The notes beneath the pieces are model-generated. The model had not been told where the DNA came from and ran no database searches. It was given only the letters and a program-made list of their open reading frames with translations. DNA of 64,000 bases from Proteles cristata cristata (lineage: Eukaryota; Chordata; Mammalia; Carnivora; Hyaenidae), in NCBI GenBank assembly GCA_017311185.1, contig JAESUZ010002601.1, positions 806,001 through 870,000 on the forward strand, written 5' to 3'. The translations under genes and the position numbers were made by a program. Shown here one piece after another: positions 22,057 to 34,406 of this stretch. Positions within the stretch are counted from its first letter, which is position 1. Every line of letters starts with the position of its first letter.

Positions 22057-23216
22057 GTAAGTTATGTTCCCTACTGCAGGTCTTAACTAACTATGGAGGG
22101 GCCTGCCATCCTGCCGTTTTTCTCATTGCTTTTGCCTCTAATGTATGTTCATGCTTCAGTTTGGAAAGAGAAAAAAAATCATACTAATTTGCTTCCTTTT
22201 CAATGTAGTGCTTGAATTGAGACATATAAAATTTAGCGGTTTTTTAATAACTATTACTACTGTGGGCCTTCAAAGAAGAGCCTTTACACCTTTTAGAAGA
22301 GGGGAAAAAATCGTAATGTGTTGGAGACTTTTTAGATCTCCAGGAGTCTAAGTTTCCAACCAGTCTCCTGCTTTTCTGGGTTGTTGATCAGACCCGTCTC
22401 TGAACAGAGAGACACCCACTCCGCCCACTTAAGGTGCCCACAGCACTCAAGCTAACCTCCGCATCCTCTCATTTAGTTCCGTTTCCATTTTACTGGAAAG
22501 GTGTGTGACCTCTTTGTACTAAAGTCAGCCAATTACATCTCTTTTCATGGCATAATTACTAAGCCCTGTTCCCCTCTGGTCACCAAATTGTGTTCAATCC
22601 GAGAGAAACACTGTACTCAGTAACTGCTCATTTCCCACTGTTTAGTTCTTGCAAGCAGAATCCCTACCACTGGTTCGCAATAATCTCAAAAGAATAGGTA
22701 ACTTTCAGCCTTTCCTTTATCACCAAGAACCTCTCTGCTCTGGGAGTTCACAAGGCCCTTGCATACATCTTCTCTGGAAGCAGGAACATTGTGACTCTCT
22801 AACTGTAGTCTCTCCACTGGAACCCTGTGTCCGACCCTGTGGTCAGGTTCAGAGCCAGGAGAGGGAGTAGTGTACTCAAAAAACAATAATAACAAAATAG
22901 AAGCAAAAGAACAGCAGCTTTAAGTTCAAGTGCATGTACCAAACCGTGTATGAGAATATACCCCACTTGCTGGTTGGTATCACCAGGAAGTGTCACATCA
23001 TTTCCATGGATCACTTAGAACCACAGCCTGTCCAATTTCAACGTACCTTTTATTCTTCTGTATTCTCTTTCCTATTATTCATTGTGTGTGTTTGTGTGTA
23101 ACAAAGAATGTTTGCAAAATGCTGGACACGTTTTTACCCTTCATTCCCATGGTCTGTAAAAAAGGAAAGTGTAAAACTAATCTGTAATGTCAGACAATAA
23201 AGACAATGTATTACAC
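22036..23216 (+). CDS. DTNA: alternative terminal exon of short isoform (alpha-dystrobrevin-2 type)
   Basis: Without splicing at 22057 the frame continues for nine more codons, VSYVPYCRS, to TAA at 22084-22086. About 1.1 kb of non-coding sequence follows, ending at a canonical AATAAA (23196-23201), so cleavage near 23215-23220 is expected. This is the layout of alpha-dystrobrevin-2, which keeps the coiled coils but lacks the tyrosine-phosphorylated tail; I recall its tail as matching this one. The reading frame and signal are seen; isoform identity rests on knowledge of the family. Coding part is 22036-22086 and the rest is UTR. Confidence 0.85.
23196..23201 (+). other. poly(A) signal AATAAA of the short isoform
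   Basis: AATAAA in the context CAGACAATAAAGACAATG, 1.1 kb after the stop at 22086 and outside any SINE tail. A T/GT-rich stretch (TTTTGTATTTTGTG) follows 20-35 nt downstream, as expected for a used site. Confidence 0.75.
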
Positions 23217-25679
23217 TATTTTGTATTTTGTGAAAAAAATTGCTTTACTAAAGTCAAATTTTAATGAGAGACAGTCCCCCTGGGTGAAGGACGCACATTT
23301 ATAGCCGGTCTAATTGCCCATAAAGGCGTACATGGGGTATTGCTATTGTACTTCCAGCACACTTAGATCATGGTAGAGAAAAATGCCTTCCTCTACTGCT
23401 TTTCTTTGCAAACAGCCTCTTTTCTTTCCTGTCTCTTACTTAGCATGTGCACAGAAAAAAAGTGGGGGCTAGGGGGGAGCTCAAATATAACCTTCTTCCA
23501 CCTAGTGGAGACAGAGAGGGTAATCATCCTATAGTCCATCAGCCTTGCTGAGCTGTCTCCCCCAGGGGCTCCTTTCCCACCCTTTTCCAGGCCACACATT
23601 CTTGAAAGGCTATGTGGACCAGGAAGTTCATAAACCCATAGCTGCAAAGAGCCAAACAGTGGCAGCACTCATAGAGCATTACTGCCTCCTTTCCTTCCAG
23701 CTCCTCCCACAGAGCCCTCAACTGCGGCTGAGTCTCTGAAAGCCAGCCCTCAGCTGGGACCCGCTGCCTAGGTTCTAAAGGGCCATCCCTGGGGGTGCTC
23801 AGATGTCAGCAGGTCAATGTCTGGGTGGGGAGAGAGTTTGCTTGTCTTAGGCATTTATCAATTTGCTTGTACAGTCAAGCCTCTTTTCAAAAAGGACCCA
23901 AGGCAGCTTACAACAAAAGATACCGACAATGACTTCATAAAATAAATATAGAAAGATCAGAAACTAAAGAAGGGAAAATGCAGATATGCTAATCATAAGA
24001 GACAAGGGTGTTCCTCTGAGCTTTTGGCAATGAGGCAAAAAAAAAAAAAAAAGGAAAACATAATTGGTGGTTTTATCAGAACAGAAATACCAGTTCTCAG
24101 GGGACCAAAATTTCTGTTAGCATAAAATATGAGAAGGAAGTCTTTACTTGGAGCTTTAGAGAATTTGTGCTGAATAATAAAAGGGACAAATGCAGCAGTA
24201 GATGTCAAGTGGCTGATTATTATATTGACCTTCAGTTAAAATTAAAGACAGAACCCTGTATGTCCCAATCCTGAGAAGGCAACTCTAAAAGGAAAGAAAC
24301 ATGACATTCAAATATATGGACTTGGTATAACATGATCTAAGGAGAGAATTTAGAGGTTTTAGTCTGGCGTCTGCTTCTAAATTCTGTTTTTATTTATGAG
24401 CCTTACCCCTTTGGGGACATTCTCTTTGTAAAATCAGATTTAAGACATTGCACACAATAATTGTGCTTGATTTAATAACCTCTACTTGCTTTATCATAAG
24501 TCTGTGTGGTTCAATGTATTTTATGATACTGGTATACATAATTCCTACTTCTACTGTTTCTTGTTAGAGATAATGCATGAATTTATCCCCCTTGAGGAAA
24601 GAACATGAATTAAAAAAAAAATAGTGCCTGTAATATAATATGATGATTATGGTATCATAAGCAATAAATTTTTTTTACAAAACTTGCATCAAAATTATCC
24701 TACCCTCTTTCTTCTTTGCGTATTTTTAAGATTTATTGAAGGAACCATAAAAAAAAACACTCATAAAAAGTGTAAGAATGATGGCAGCTGGGGTATAATT
24801 GCAATGACAGGATGTTTCAGAGCTTCTGGTAGACTTCCATTTTCCAGCATCATGTCCCAGTCTAAAACCAGATATCCTGACTTTGAGTTTAGAAGATCTA
24901 AACTTGTAAGGTCTCAAAAAATTTTTTTGCAGAAAAATGACTGGTATCAGACCTGATGGCAGGGTTCCTGCTATTCGCTCTCACCTGTCATTTCTTGAGT
25001 AAGTCAGTTAAGTTCCTGGTAACCTATCTCAAACAGACTGCTAACACACGGCACACAGGATTTGAGGGTAGATTTTGAAAGCTACTGGATGTGAAAGCAC
25101 TTTGTAAAATACTATATGCATGTCAGATATTAGTATAAAAAGATGTATATGTGTATACACGTACATCCAACATTATGTAAACTTGTAATTTAACCCATAT
25201 TTTATGCACACGCATGCATGTACACAGGCACTCGCTTCTCTTCCTTCTTTAGCTAAGAGTGTCTCAGTCAGAGGAGGAAAGTGAAACACCATTTCAAATT
25301 CCATCCCTGGCCCATTCTCTTTTCTATTAGTGACTGGAGGCACAGTTAACTTGGGAAATCATGGTCCCTCAGGTTCCTACTTCTCCCAAACACCCTGGGA
25401 ATACGAATGCGCCAGAAATAACGAGTTTTATCAGCATCAGTTCACCTTCCTTTATTTCCCTCACCCATCTTCTCTGGTGGGTATTCTGTGGAGTGGTGAA
25501 GCAACCAGATATGGGATGGTGAGGAGGGGGCACGATTCATATCATAAATAATCAACTATGGTATTAGGACTGACGTCCTGTGTTCAGAACATACCCTCTC
25601 AGGCTCTCCGTCTCTCACACAAACTTTGTTAATATTAGGGACTTAGTCAATTCATTCTAGGAAAGTAAAAATTATTTCT

Positions 25680-26010
25680 CTACTTAAAAACCTTCGGAGA
25701 TGACCTTCTGATTCAGATTAAACCACCCTCTGACTAGCCTCAGTCCTCTTCACTCCCCACAGCAAACCTGGTGGGTCAACCAATCCTGGCCTCCACACAC
25801 TCTCTGTGATACCCCTCCTCTTCTCTTCCCTTGCTCATGACACTCTAAGACCTGGAATATTCTTCTTTCCTGGCAATACAGCCTCTCTTCCGCCCGGAAA
25901 TCTCCACTATTAAGACCCAAGTCAGGTGATGCCCCTGCCTGACGAGTGAGGATAAGTCACCTCATCTCTACTCCCACAGCCCTTCGTACACAGCAATCCC
26001 TGTGATGATA
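25680..26010 (+). mobile_element. LINE-2 (L2) 3' fragment
   Basis: Landmarks in L2 order: GACTAGCCTCAGTCCTCTTC, CTCTTCCCTTGCTCATGACAC, CCTGGAATATTCTTC, AGTCAGGTGATGCCC and CTCCCACAGCCCTTCGTACAC. Confidence 0.75.
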
Positions 26011-27530
26011 GTCAGTGAATGCGAATTGGAAGAAAGGCTGATAAGAGGGTCGGGCATAGCTAAACACTGCTCTGCTGTACCTTCTCGGGATGCTAAGTCA
26101 AACCAGCTGATGGAGCTGCATTTCCAGCCAAGCCTGAGCGGCAGACTTTTCAGGCAGGGGGAGGGTCTTGCACTCCTGTCTCCTGGTCATCTGCTCAGCC
26201 GTGTCTCCAGACAGTGCTGGTTCAGCAATTACACATTTGGTCTCTTCCCTGAAGGCTCCCTCCTTTCTGGTGTCGAGTGGAAACCAAAACACTTGCTGGA
26301 AAAAATCAGAAAATGTATGGATCTTGTCAGACTTCTTAAAAATTGATACAACAGCAGGTTGAGTGGGCTCAGAGGATGGAGCGCAGAAATGAATTTTTCA
26401 TTTATTCACTAGGAAGCAAGCTATTTTAAATTTGCCAAGTATGATGTATGTTTTCCTTCCTCCGTAAATCAACTCTCCTCTCAGGAATTTTAGATCTATA
26501 TATTGATCTGCATGGACCATTGTCCCTTAAGTCTTCACTCCATTAATCATCAAGTAATTTCCAGGAAAGGATGTTCAAGAGATTACTCACTCTAACTCTT
26601 CTAAAGTTGTTAACAGACAGCCATACTTCATGACCAGACCAGAGGCCACCATTCCACAGCAGTCACTACCTGAAAATGAAACTCCACTGATCTACCCCAA
26701 TGCCAAAAGGCAACTGCCCTTTCCTAGTGAGCCTACAGGAAGAACAGAAAGGAGGGCCAGAGATAGCATTTCCAGCGGTAGGTCCCAGGAAGCTACTGTG
26801 CATCAAACTGGACAGTGTCCAGTCAAAGAGACAGGACCATGGCCACCCAGGGAGCCAGAGGCCTTCCCACCCCCTCACCAGCCCAGAGTCTTGACATTCC
26901 TTGGGGATTGGGAATTGCAGGGAAGATGCCACCGGGTCTTGTCTCCAGCACAGAATCTCTACTTGCATTCTTCATGTAATCAGACTGCTTGAAATTACAC
27001 CAATTGGATATTCATTTAGGAGATGATGGCTATCAGTCATTTACACATTAGTGTAACTGAGATTCAGGCCATTCTTTTTTCCCTTAACACATCACTATAG
27101 TGAATTATTTTTCTCTTAACACAGACCCATGAAGAGAGGTTTTGAAGGAAAGAAGCAGGCAGAACGAAGTGGGGAAAGTTGGCTTTGGAGACCAGGCATT
27201 ATTAAGCATGGAGAGTTAGGGCTGGGAATGCCTCAATCCCATCAGGAGAGAGCTCAGAGCACCAGGAAAAGGGGAGGGTGTTGCCAGAGGTAAGAGACTT
27301 ACAGACTGGAAGGTTAGAAGAGCCAGGTTAATGCCCAAAGGAAGAAGACAGCCCCACGAGCACCCTGCACCAGAGAGCCTGATGGAATGGGCCAGTGAGT
27401 GGTGTGCGTGCAGCCCCAGTACAGCCATTAAGATACTGAAATGCAGACCCGTAGCCCCACATCTGAAATCACCAGGTCTGGATGTGTCCCAGGATTCAGA
27501 CTCTTTCTGGGTTTTAGAAAGGCAGTACAG

Positions 27531-27735
27531 GGGGTTGCCTGGGTAGCTCAGTCGGTTGAGCATCCGACTTCGGCTCAGGTCATGATCTCATTTGTGGGTT
27601 CAAGCCCCGCATTGGGCTCTATGCTGACAGCTCAGAGCCTGGGGGCTGCTTCAGATTCTGTGTCTCCCTCTTGGCCCCTCCCTGCTCACACTCTGTGTGT
27701 GTCTCTCTCTCAAAATAAATAAACATTGAAGAAAA
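27531..27735 (+). mobile_element. CAN-SINE (feline type)
   Basis: Head GGGGTTGCCTGGGTAGCTCAG, GGGTTCAAGCCCC B-box, core and AAATAAATAAACATTG tail. TTAGAAAGGCAGTACAG (27514-27530) and TTAGAAAGACAGTACAG (27736-27752) form a 17-bp target-site duplication with one mismatch. Confidence 0.97.
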
Positions 27736-28084
27736 TTAGAAAGACAGTACAGTCAAGGCATCATATAAATAGCTTCACATCAGTAATGAAACAACAAATG
27801 TTGCTTCTTGGATTTCAAATTTGCAGATAAGAGCTTTGAAGCTGTATATCTGTGCTGATTGATAAACAGCCCACAAGCTCTTCCACCACCAGGGCACACA
27901 CACTGAGCCCCACCATCCAGCAGTAAAAAGGTATTGCCCATCCCAGCCAGAAGCCTTGGGCCCCTACTCCACCACCACTCACTGGTGGGTCCAGATACTG
28001 TGTGTTCTCAACCTTCAGGCTGCTAAATCTTTCTCCATAGTGAAGCATGTGATGATTGGTCACGGGGCCCGCAATCCCCAGAAG

Positions 28085-28335
28085 CGGCTGTGGTGCTGTG
28101 GGAAAGCCCTGGGCTTGTAGGCGAAAGGCTGGGGATCCCTTTTATTTCTGCCACTCTCAAGTTCAGAGGCCTTGAGTAACCCAATTAGTGCCTCTGAGCC
28201 TCAGTATGCTAACCTGAAAAAGGGGAATATAATACTTCATACGGTTGCTGGCAGGATTAAGTGAAATAGTGTGGTTAAAGTGCTTCATAGACTGTCAATT
28301 GCTATTCAAATATAAGCTATCATTCCTAGCACCAA
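28085..28335 (+). mobile_element. MIR
   Basis: TTTCTGCCACTCTCAAGTTC, GTGCCTCTGAGCCTCAGTATG, AACCTGAAAAAGGGGAATATAATA, GGTTGCTGGCAGGATTAAGTG and AAAGTGCTTCATAGACTGTC follow the MIR order. Confidence 0.85.
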
Positions 28336-30399
28336 CAATGAGGAGAATGAAGCCAAACAGTGTATGTGAAAGTGCTTTGTACACTGTTAATACATACAGA
28401 AGTGGAGTGGTCTTGTTGTTATGATGAACCCGCTACCCCAGAAGACGGTCTGGCTCCCCAGAGCTGAGGGGTAACCCAGCTGTGTAGCCAAGAGGAGCCT
28501 CCTCCCTTCAGCCCCTCTGTCCACCTTCCCATCCCAGTCCCTCCTCAGTTCCATGCTGTGTCTGGCCCTTGGTAAAGAGGACAGGTAAGAAAGGGCAGGG
28601 ATCCCTGCTAAGGGCCCTGCCTGGAGAATGGCACACAGGAGGGGTTGCCAGGGGGAGGCGGCCCTCAAGGCAGCGAAACCCCTTTGATGGACCCTCAGTG
28701 GCCAAAACCCAGCCAGGTCCCTGCAGCCAGAGCATCTGTGCTCAGATGCCAGCCCAAGTTCTCCTGCTCAGCCTCCTAACTGTCTGAGCACCGGGGTCCA
28801 CAATTGCACCTTGAGAGTAATGATGCCCTACTTCAGGGGGTCATGGAGAGAAATCAGTGGGGATGCACACGGAGACCCTTCTACACGGCAACACAGACTC
28901 AAACGTGGCCACGTATTATTGGCGTGGGAAGGAGGGGGGTGCCGCGGTAGCTCAGAAGCAGAGGTTTCGTGGCTAATGAGACTGAGCTGGCAAGGTTTGC
29001 TGGGGAAAACCAGACCCGTCCTTGAGCGGGCTGGGGCCACAGGCTGCAAAGCATCGCGAGCGGGCAAACTTCTCTTCCCTGGGCCGGGACAGCCCATTCA
29101 AGGTACTGTTGAGATTGAAAAGAGTGGAATCCCCAGCCTACTGGTCATCACATGAGTTCTTTCCCTTGCTGTGTTCTGTCTTGCTTCGTTTTTAATTCTA
29201 GATTTTTCTCAATTTATAGATGTGACTTGTTTGTGTGATGCCAAGCCCCGGAAAGCTAACAGCATGGCATTTGACAGGATTGATGTTGTGTGTTTTAACT
29301 GCAAGCAGCCCGACCCTCAGCCGAGTCTAAATCGAACACTCCAGAGCAGTGCTATCAGGGTGCACGCCCCTGGGTGTGAATGGGTTGGTGCTGCATCTCT
29401 GGGCCTTGCTGTGGAAGAGTCCTCACTCTCCCTGGCCAGACCCAGCAGGCTGGAATGGAATCTGTGTGAGCACCTGAACACCTCATCTTTGAGTATGCAC
29501 CAGAGGGTCTCATTGCATCCTCTTATTCATGACTGGCTTCCTTTGTAAACTAATTATTATAACACAGAAAATGTTTCCAAGAAACCCCATTGTGGAGACG
29601 AAGCTGTGAAATTCAAGGTGTGAACAGTTTCATGCCGCAGACTGCGGTACACACAGAAATGGCTTTTAGTTGCTTTCTCCTTTTTTTCTTTACTCCCTTT
29701 TCAATCCCACTGTTCTTTTTGCTGAAATTAACTGCTTTTTCGTCGATGAAGAGGACATTTCCTATAGGACACAGTGGCCAAAAATTAGAATCCAAGAGGA
29801 TTTTTTTTCCCTCCCTTGTTTGGATCTCTCTGAGTCACAGAGCAGTTTGACAATGTGAACTTTTACCATAAAATAGGGATTAAACAATTTATATCTCATT
29901 TGATTCTTAGTTTGAGACTCAATATGCACAACATTGCATGCTATGGTCTGGCCTATAAATTATCCTCAAAGATGATGCCAGAACAGACAGGTTGAATATT
30001 TAGGAAGGTATAAACCACACCATCCCAAATAGTCTCTTCGTTTATATTGCAAACTTTGACCTTAATAAATGTCTTTTTATTCTACGTAGAATTTCCTTCA
30101 AGGAGGAAACAGACACACCTTGTAATTTTCACCGCTTAACAGTAGCCTCATTACGTGGGCACACATCTCATGTGTTATAGAACAAAGCTGTACTAATAAT
30201 ATTCTTAACTTCCAATAGTAACCAAAACTCCGGATTATAGAGAATAAGGTCCTAAATTATCTGCACCTGCAACTCAGGTTTAGACTTACCATCTCAACTA
30301 CCTAGGATGCCCTCTTGCTCCGGAACCTCACTGTGACTGTTTTTAACCTTTGACGGAGGCTTTGGGAAAGCCAATTAATGACTCGCATTGTCTCTCCAG

Positions 30400-30559
30400 A
30401 CCCAGGGGGCAGGCTCTCCTCGCTCCTCCCCCAGCCACACCATCAGCAGGCCCATCCCCATGCCCGTGCGGTCGGCGTCTGCCTGCTCCAGCCCATCCCA
30501 CACGCCTCAGGACTCCCTCACGGGGGTCGGGGGTGATGTTCAGGAGGCGTTTGCACAAA
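30400..30559 (+). CDS. DTNA: alpha-dystrobrevin coding exon, Ser/Pro-rich linker
   Basis: 160 nt encoding residues 140-192 plus one base of a Ser codon. It reads [20 protein letters not shown], then [18 protein letters not shown] and [14 protein letters not shown]. This is the Ser/Pro-rich linker after the coiled coils, with several possible phosphorylation sites of the SP/TP type. The region is locally GC-rich. Acceptor CTCTCCAG, donor GTAAGT at 30560. Reading through the donor would add SKWGHFLLL and stop by 30612, but no good poly(A) signal follows, so I treat it as spliced. Confidence 0.96.
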
Positions 30560-31539
30560 GTAAGTGGGGTCACTTTTTGTTGTTGTGTTCTGCTTTTTCT
30601 CACAGCACTTAAGTCACCGTGGATTGTTGAGCGGTTAGAATCTTCGGAGCCACACTGTGGAGATGCCAGGGCATTCCTTGTGCCCACCTGGCCCCAGCGC
30701 TGACTGAGAAACTCCTTAGGCTAGTCTGCTTCTCACTTCACCCTCTTACCTTCCCTCAGCTTCTATCGCCCCCATTTTTTATGGGCCTTTGCTCATTAAG
30801 GGAAGGGAACACCTTTCACGGATATCCCAGGAAACTTTATAAATGTAACTTAAATTTAAATTTAATTTAAAATTCTGAAAGATCTTATTTCCTGGTTTAT
30901 GTTAAAGCAAACTCAAATCGAGGTTAAACAGCCCCAGCTGAGGTGGGATGTAGCCCTGCAGTGATCAAGCAGATAATTTAGTCATTTGACAGCTGCCCTA
31001 AAGAGTTGACCATTGCCTCTGTAATACAGGGCCAAAGGATTTGAGGTTGGCCTCCATGGCTAATGGATAAGCACAAAGACTGATAACTATAACAGTATTC
31101 TCCCACCCGCTGCCTTTTCCATTCACACACCATGGGTAGAGGTAAGGTCCTCAAGACAAGTGACTGTATTCATTTGGAAATATTTAAAATATTTTTAAAA
31201 AGTTTCAGACTTTTTCTTGCCATCCCTTTTTACATTTACAGAAAGTTTGCGGGGGGAAATGCTTCTGCAGACCTTCACGCTACCAGTCTCATTCCCAGAA
31301 GTAACTACTATTCAACAGTTCGGTCCTTCTCAATTTTTCATGTACATATAATTATGTATGTTTCAGTGTGTTTTTATAAACATCTCCCCTTCTTTTTCAC
31401 ACAAGCAAGACCATGCATTGGGTTTTGGTCGCCAAGTTGCATTTTCTTTAAAATAGCAATATATGGTGAACATCCTTCCAGATCCTCACATATAGATCTA
31501 AGGAAAAGAGAGACATAGTTGACTGCTAGTTTTAAGGCA

Positions 31540-31960
31540 AAAAGAAACATAAATGTAGTCAAAAGACAAAAAATGGACTTGAGGAAAACATTTCCAACAT
31601 ATGTGGCAATCAAGTTTCATAATTTCAGCTACTCCTAAAGCATATAGAAATCAGTGAGAAAAAGACATCCTCAAAACAAAAATAGGTAAAGGATATGGAA
31701 AGAACTATAAATTGCCAGTAAAGATATAAAGAGGTGTCCAAAAAAAATTAAAAAAAAATTAAAAAAAAAAAATAAAGAGGTGTCCAGTCTCACAAATTAT
31801 TGTAGAAATACAAGTATCACCTCTTGTCTAGCAGATTTTTAAAATATTGACATTAGCGATATCCAGAAATAGCAAGAGTGTGAGGAAAGAGACACTCTCA
31901 TCCATTGTGTATGAGGGATAAAATCTTACATTTTAAAGGAAGAGAATGATGTACTCTCTG
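31540..31960 (+). mobile_element. L1M (old LINE-1) fragment
   Basis: Resembles the end of an old L1 ORF2 block: AATAGGTAAAGGATATGGAAAG, TAGAAATACAAGTATCACCTC, AGCAAGAGTGTGAGGAAAG and CTCTCATCCATTGTG. Too diverged to translate. Confidence 0.6.
31741..31771 (+). mobile_element. A-tail-only retrotransposition remnant
   Basis: Only A-runs broken by two TT pairs, flanked on both sides by the identical 15-mer ATAAAGAGGTGTCCA (31726-31740 and 31772-31786). The structure fits target-primed reverse transcription that stopped within the poly(A) tail. Confidence 0.8.
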
Positions 31961-33091
31961 CTATGAAGAAAAAGGAAAGATCCATATAATATGGCATTTT
32001 TTTCCTGAAAAAGAAAATAAGTTATACAAAAAAATTTTGAAGTTACTCAAAATAACTTTTTTTCATTTTTAGAAGAAAAAATGTCCTTTCTCTAAATCTG
32101 ATCTTAAAGAAATTTGCAGTATTTTAAATCCATCAGCTTTCTATTAAAATTATTTTATCTCCCTTGATTTTGTAATTTACATGTATTTGTTATTTTACAT
32201 TCTGAGTCTGACTTTGTGAGAAAGTACAGGATGAAGTGTGGCCTATGGGCAGCTCCTGGATCAGAAGGAGTTCTTGCTGCCCAAGTTCATCGGCCAAGTC
32301 TGGTGTTTGGAATCTTGAGCCTTTTGAGATATTATGTTCCATCTCTACCTCACACCCAAGCCAGCCCACAAATTCCCATGTAACCCTTCATGTGCCTGAA
32401 ACATTATTGTAATATTTTTCTACCATGGAGAAACATAGCCCAAGTTGCAATTCAGGGTATCAGATGAACATCTTCAGCCCAGGTCTTAGCGCAGGAGAAG
32501 ACTCTCCACTCGTCTTCCATGTTCTGGGGCATTCAGTGCTTAGGGTCCCCATTCCCCAGAGATTTCCTACCATGGTAGGGAGAACTCTGGGAGCCCTAAT
32601 GACAGATAGAGGCTGTGGTGATGGAGATCGGAATCCCATGTGTTGAGCCACCAGGCCATGGCTGAAATGGTAGCAGCAGCCGGCAAGGTGCAGGTCTCCA
32701 GGCAAAACCAGACTTTGCATCTGTGTGAGGTTTCCTAAGAAAAGTGACTGTAGATACTGGTTTACCTGGGACCTTCCCAGGTTGTGCCACATCACAGTCT
32801 TCTTATCATACTACCCCCTTTCACTTGCAGAACTCCTCTGGTCTGTACAATAGATTAAATGAGCCCCTCCCTCATCCGTGGTCATGTCTTCTTAACATCG
32901 AGGCCATTGCCCTCAGTACAATGTAGTTTTTCAGAAATTGAACCAAAACACCTCTGAAAAGGAGAAGTCTTGGAGGTTTTCTTGCTTTAGGATATCAATG
33001 TAAATGATAAACCACACAAAAAATTAGGAGGGGGGAAATAAAAGCTGTGTGTGTCTTTTTTTTTTTAATTAGCGTTTCTTCTTCGCTCAAG

Positions 33092-33181
33092 GTTCAAGAA
33101 GAAACTTGAGGAATGACTTACTAGTAGCAGCCGATTCCATCACTAACACCATGTCCTCTCTTGTGAAAGAGCTGAATTCCG
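33092..33181 (+). CDS. DTNA: alpha-dystrobrevin coding exon
   Basis: 90 nt giving residues 193 (split Ser) to 222 plus one base of Glu. It reads [20 protein letters not shown] then SSLVKELNS, an amphipathic, likely helical stretch conserved between the alpha and beta dystrobrevins. Acceptor TTCGCTCAAG, donor GTGAGT at 33182. Phase in 1, out 1. Confidence 0.96.
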
Positions 33182-33464
33182 GTGAGTCCCTGGTCCCCTC
33201 TCATTTGTCAGCTCTTTGCAGAGGGACCTCTAAGTGCTAAGGGCCTCTTCTAGAGACCTCCTCATTGTCAAATATAAAAAAGATTTTTTAAAGGTCGATG
33301 TGATATTTTGTTGGTATATTCAGATTTTTTAGCACTGTTTATATTTTGCTGGTGAGAAGATGATTGATACATGCTTAATACAGAAACTTTGAAACCTGCA
33401 GAAAGGAGTAAAGAAAAATACTATTAGTATTTTTCAGGGGATAGTATATTCAGGGGATAATATA

Positions 33465-33783
33465 ACTATTAGTTTATAGTTATAATACATTGAAATATTA
33501 AGTGAATATAGTAGTTTAGGTTTGTATTTCCTAAATTAAAGTAATATTGGGACGCCTGGGTGGCTCAGTTGGTTAAGTGTCCAACTTCAGCTCACATCAT
33601 GATTTCACAGTTCATGGGTTTGAGCCCCATGTCGGTCTCTGTGCTGACAGCCAGCTCAGAGCCTGGAGCCTGTTTTGGATTCTGTGTCTCCCTCTCTCTC
33701 TGACCCTCCCCTGCTCACACTGTCTCTCTCTTTTTCTCTCAGAAATAAATAAACATTTAAAAAAAGTAATATTAAGCAAAAGT
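33465..33783 (+). repeat. direct duplication, copy 1 (includes SINE 33549-33762)
   Basis: Pairs with 34407-34723 at an offset of 942 bp. It has 84 bp of non-SINE flank identical to copy 2, then a CAN-SINE bounded by AAAGTAATATT, then AAGCAAAAGT. By eye there are about six substitutions and one 2-nt indel over about 318 bp, all within the SINE or its tail. Confidence 0.95.
33549..33762 (+). mobile_element. CAN-SINE (feline type) inside duplication copy 1
   Basis: Head GGGACGCCTGGGTGGCTCAG, GCTCACATCATGATTTCACAG variant, CTGACAGCCAGCTCAGAG core and CTCAGAAATAAATAAACA tail. Target-site duplication AAAGTAATATT at 33538-33548 and 33763-33773. Confidence 0.96.
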
Positions 33784-34406
33784 TGTAAAATTGACTTGTA
33801 ATTCTAGTATTTGTAATATCTAGTATGTATAACCTGTAATATGATCCAGTGCGACATGATGCTAAAGTTATTTTCGAAGGTAAAATGTTCTAGTTACCAA
33901 TTTGAACTCTGTTAACTTGAAATGCGTGCCTATTTGAATGAGGCTAAATTGAAATTTACCTTTGCAATATGTCTAAAGAAAGATCTGCCCAGAAAATAAA
34001 GAGCATAACATTGAGAGAGACTCCTTAATTCTAATAATACTCTACGGAGAATTTAAAACTTTATCAGCATGAATATTCAAATTAATATTTACCAGTTACT
34101 AATACATCTCGTCTGTTCCATAAGCCCAGTCAGGAAGATAATTGTCTGGCACGACTCTGGTCACATAGTTTAAGATTACAAACATTATATGAAATAAAAC
34201 TTTATTAAAAATATTCTGGATATAAGTTTCTTAAAGCCTCTATAATAAGAATTGAAGTAATGAAAATTGTTTCTACTAGTTTGGATTAATATTAGCAATG
34301 AGGATCAAAATAACAGTAGTTAATACATCATGATTAATGGCAAGTACCCACTCCGCCCTAGCAAATGATGACTAAAAATGTTATTCTTATTGTGGACACT
34401 TCATAT

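Larger units (their letters stand above)
23217..30399 (+). other. DTNA intron (downstream of the alternative terminal exon)
   Basis: Sparse in young repeats: L2 at 25680-26010, one SINE at 27531-27735 and an MIR at 28085-28335. 28430-29110 is richer in GC than its surroundings, with several overlapping short open frames, none convincing. 29170-30399 shows nothing recognisable apart from the acceptor CTCTCCAG. Confidence 0.8.
30560..33091 (+). other. DTNA intron
   Basis: Contains L1M-like sequence at about 31540-31960, interrupted by a duplication-bounded A-tail at 31726-31786. No SINE body and no gene signature in 30720-31130 or 32000-33060. Confidence 0.8.

Noticed and set aside
28430..29110. 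CpG island or alternative promoter
   Set aside because: GC content is raised but CpG pairs are few and no start or core promoter pattern is visible.
29171..29548. 125-codon open frame with a Cys-containing stretch (DVTCLCDAKPRK, VVCFNCKQPD)
   Set aside because: The Cys pairs look a little like a zinc-binding motif, but there is no splice context, no recognised domain and no homologue I know of. Most likely chance.
30560..30605. 45-nt micro-intron (GTAAGT to CTCACAG) after the exon
   Set aside because: Too short for vertebrate splicing; the true partner is the acceptor at 33091, which preserves the frame.
30350..30703. open frames on both strands over the exon at 30400
   Set aside because: They are shadows of the true DTNA exon in other frames. 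A read-through ending ...[17 protein letters not shown] is possible but has no poly(A) signal nearby.
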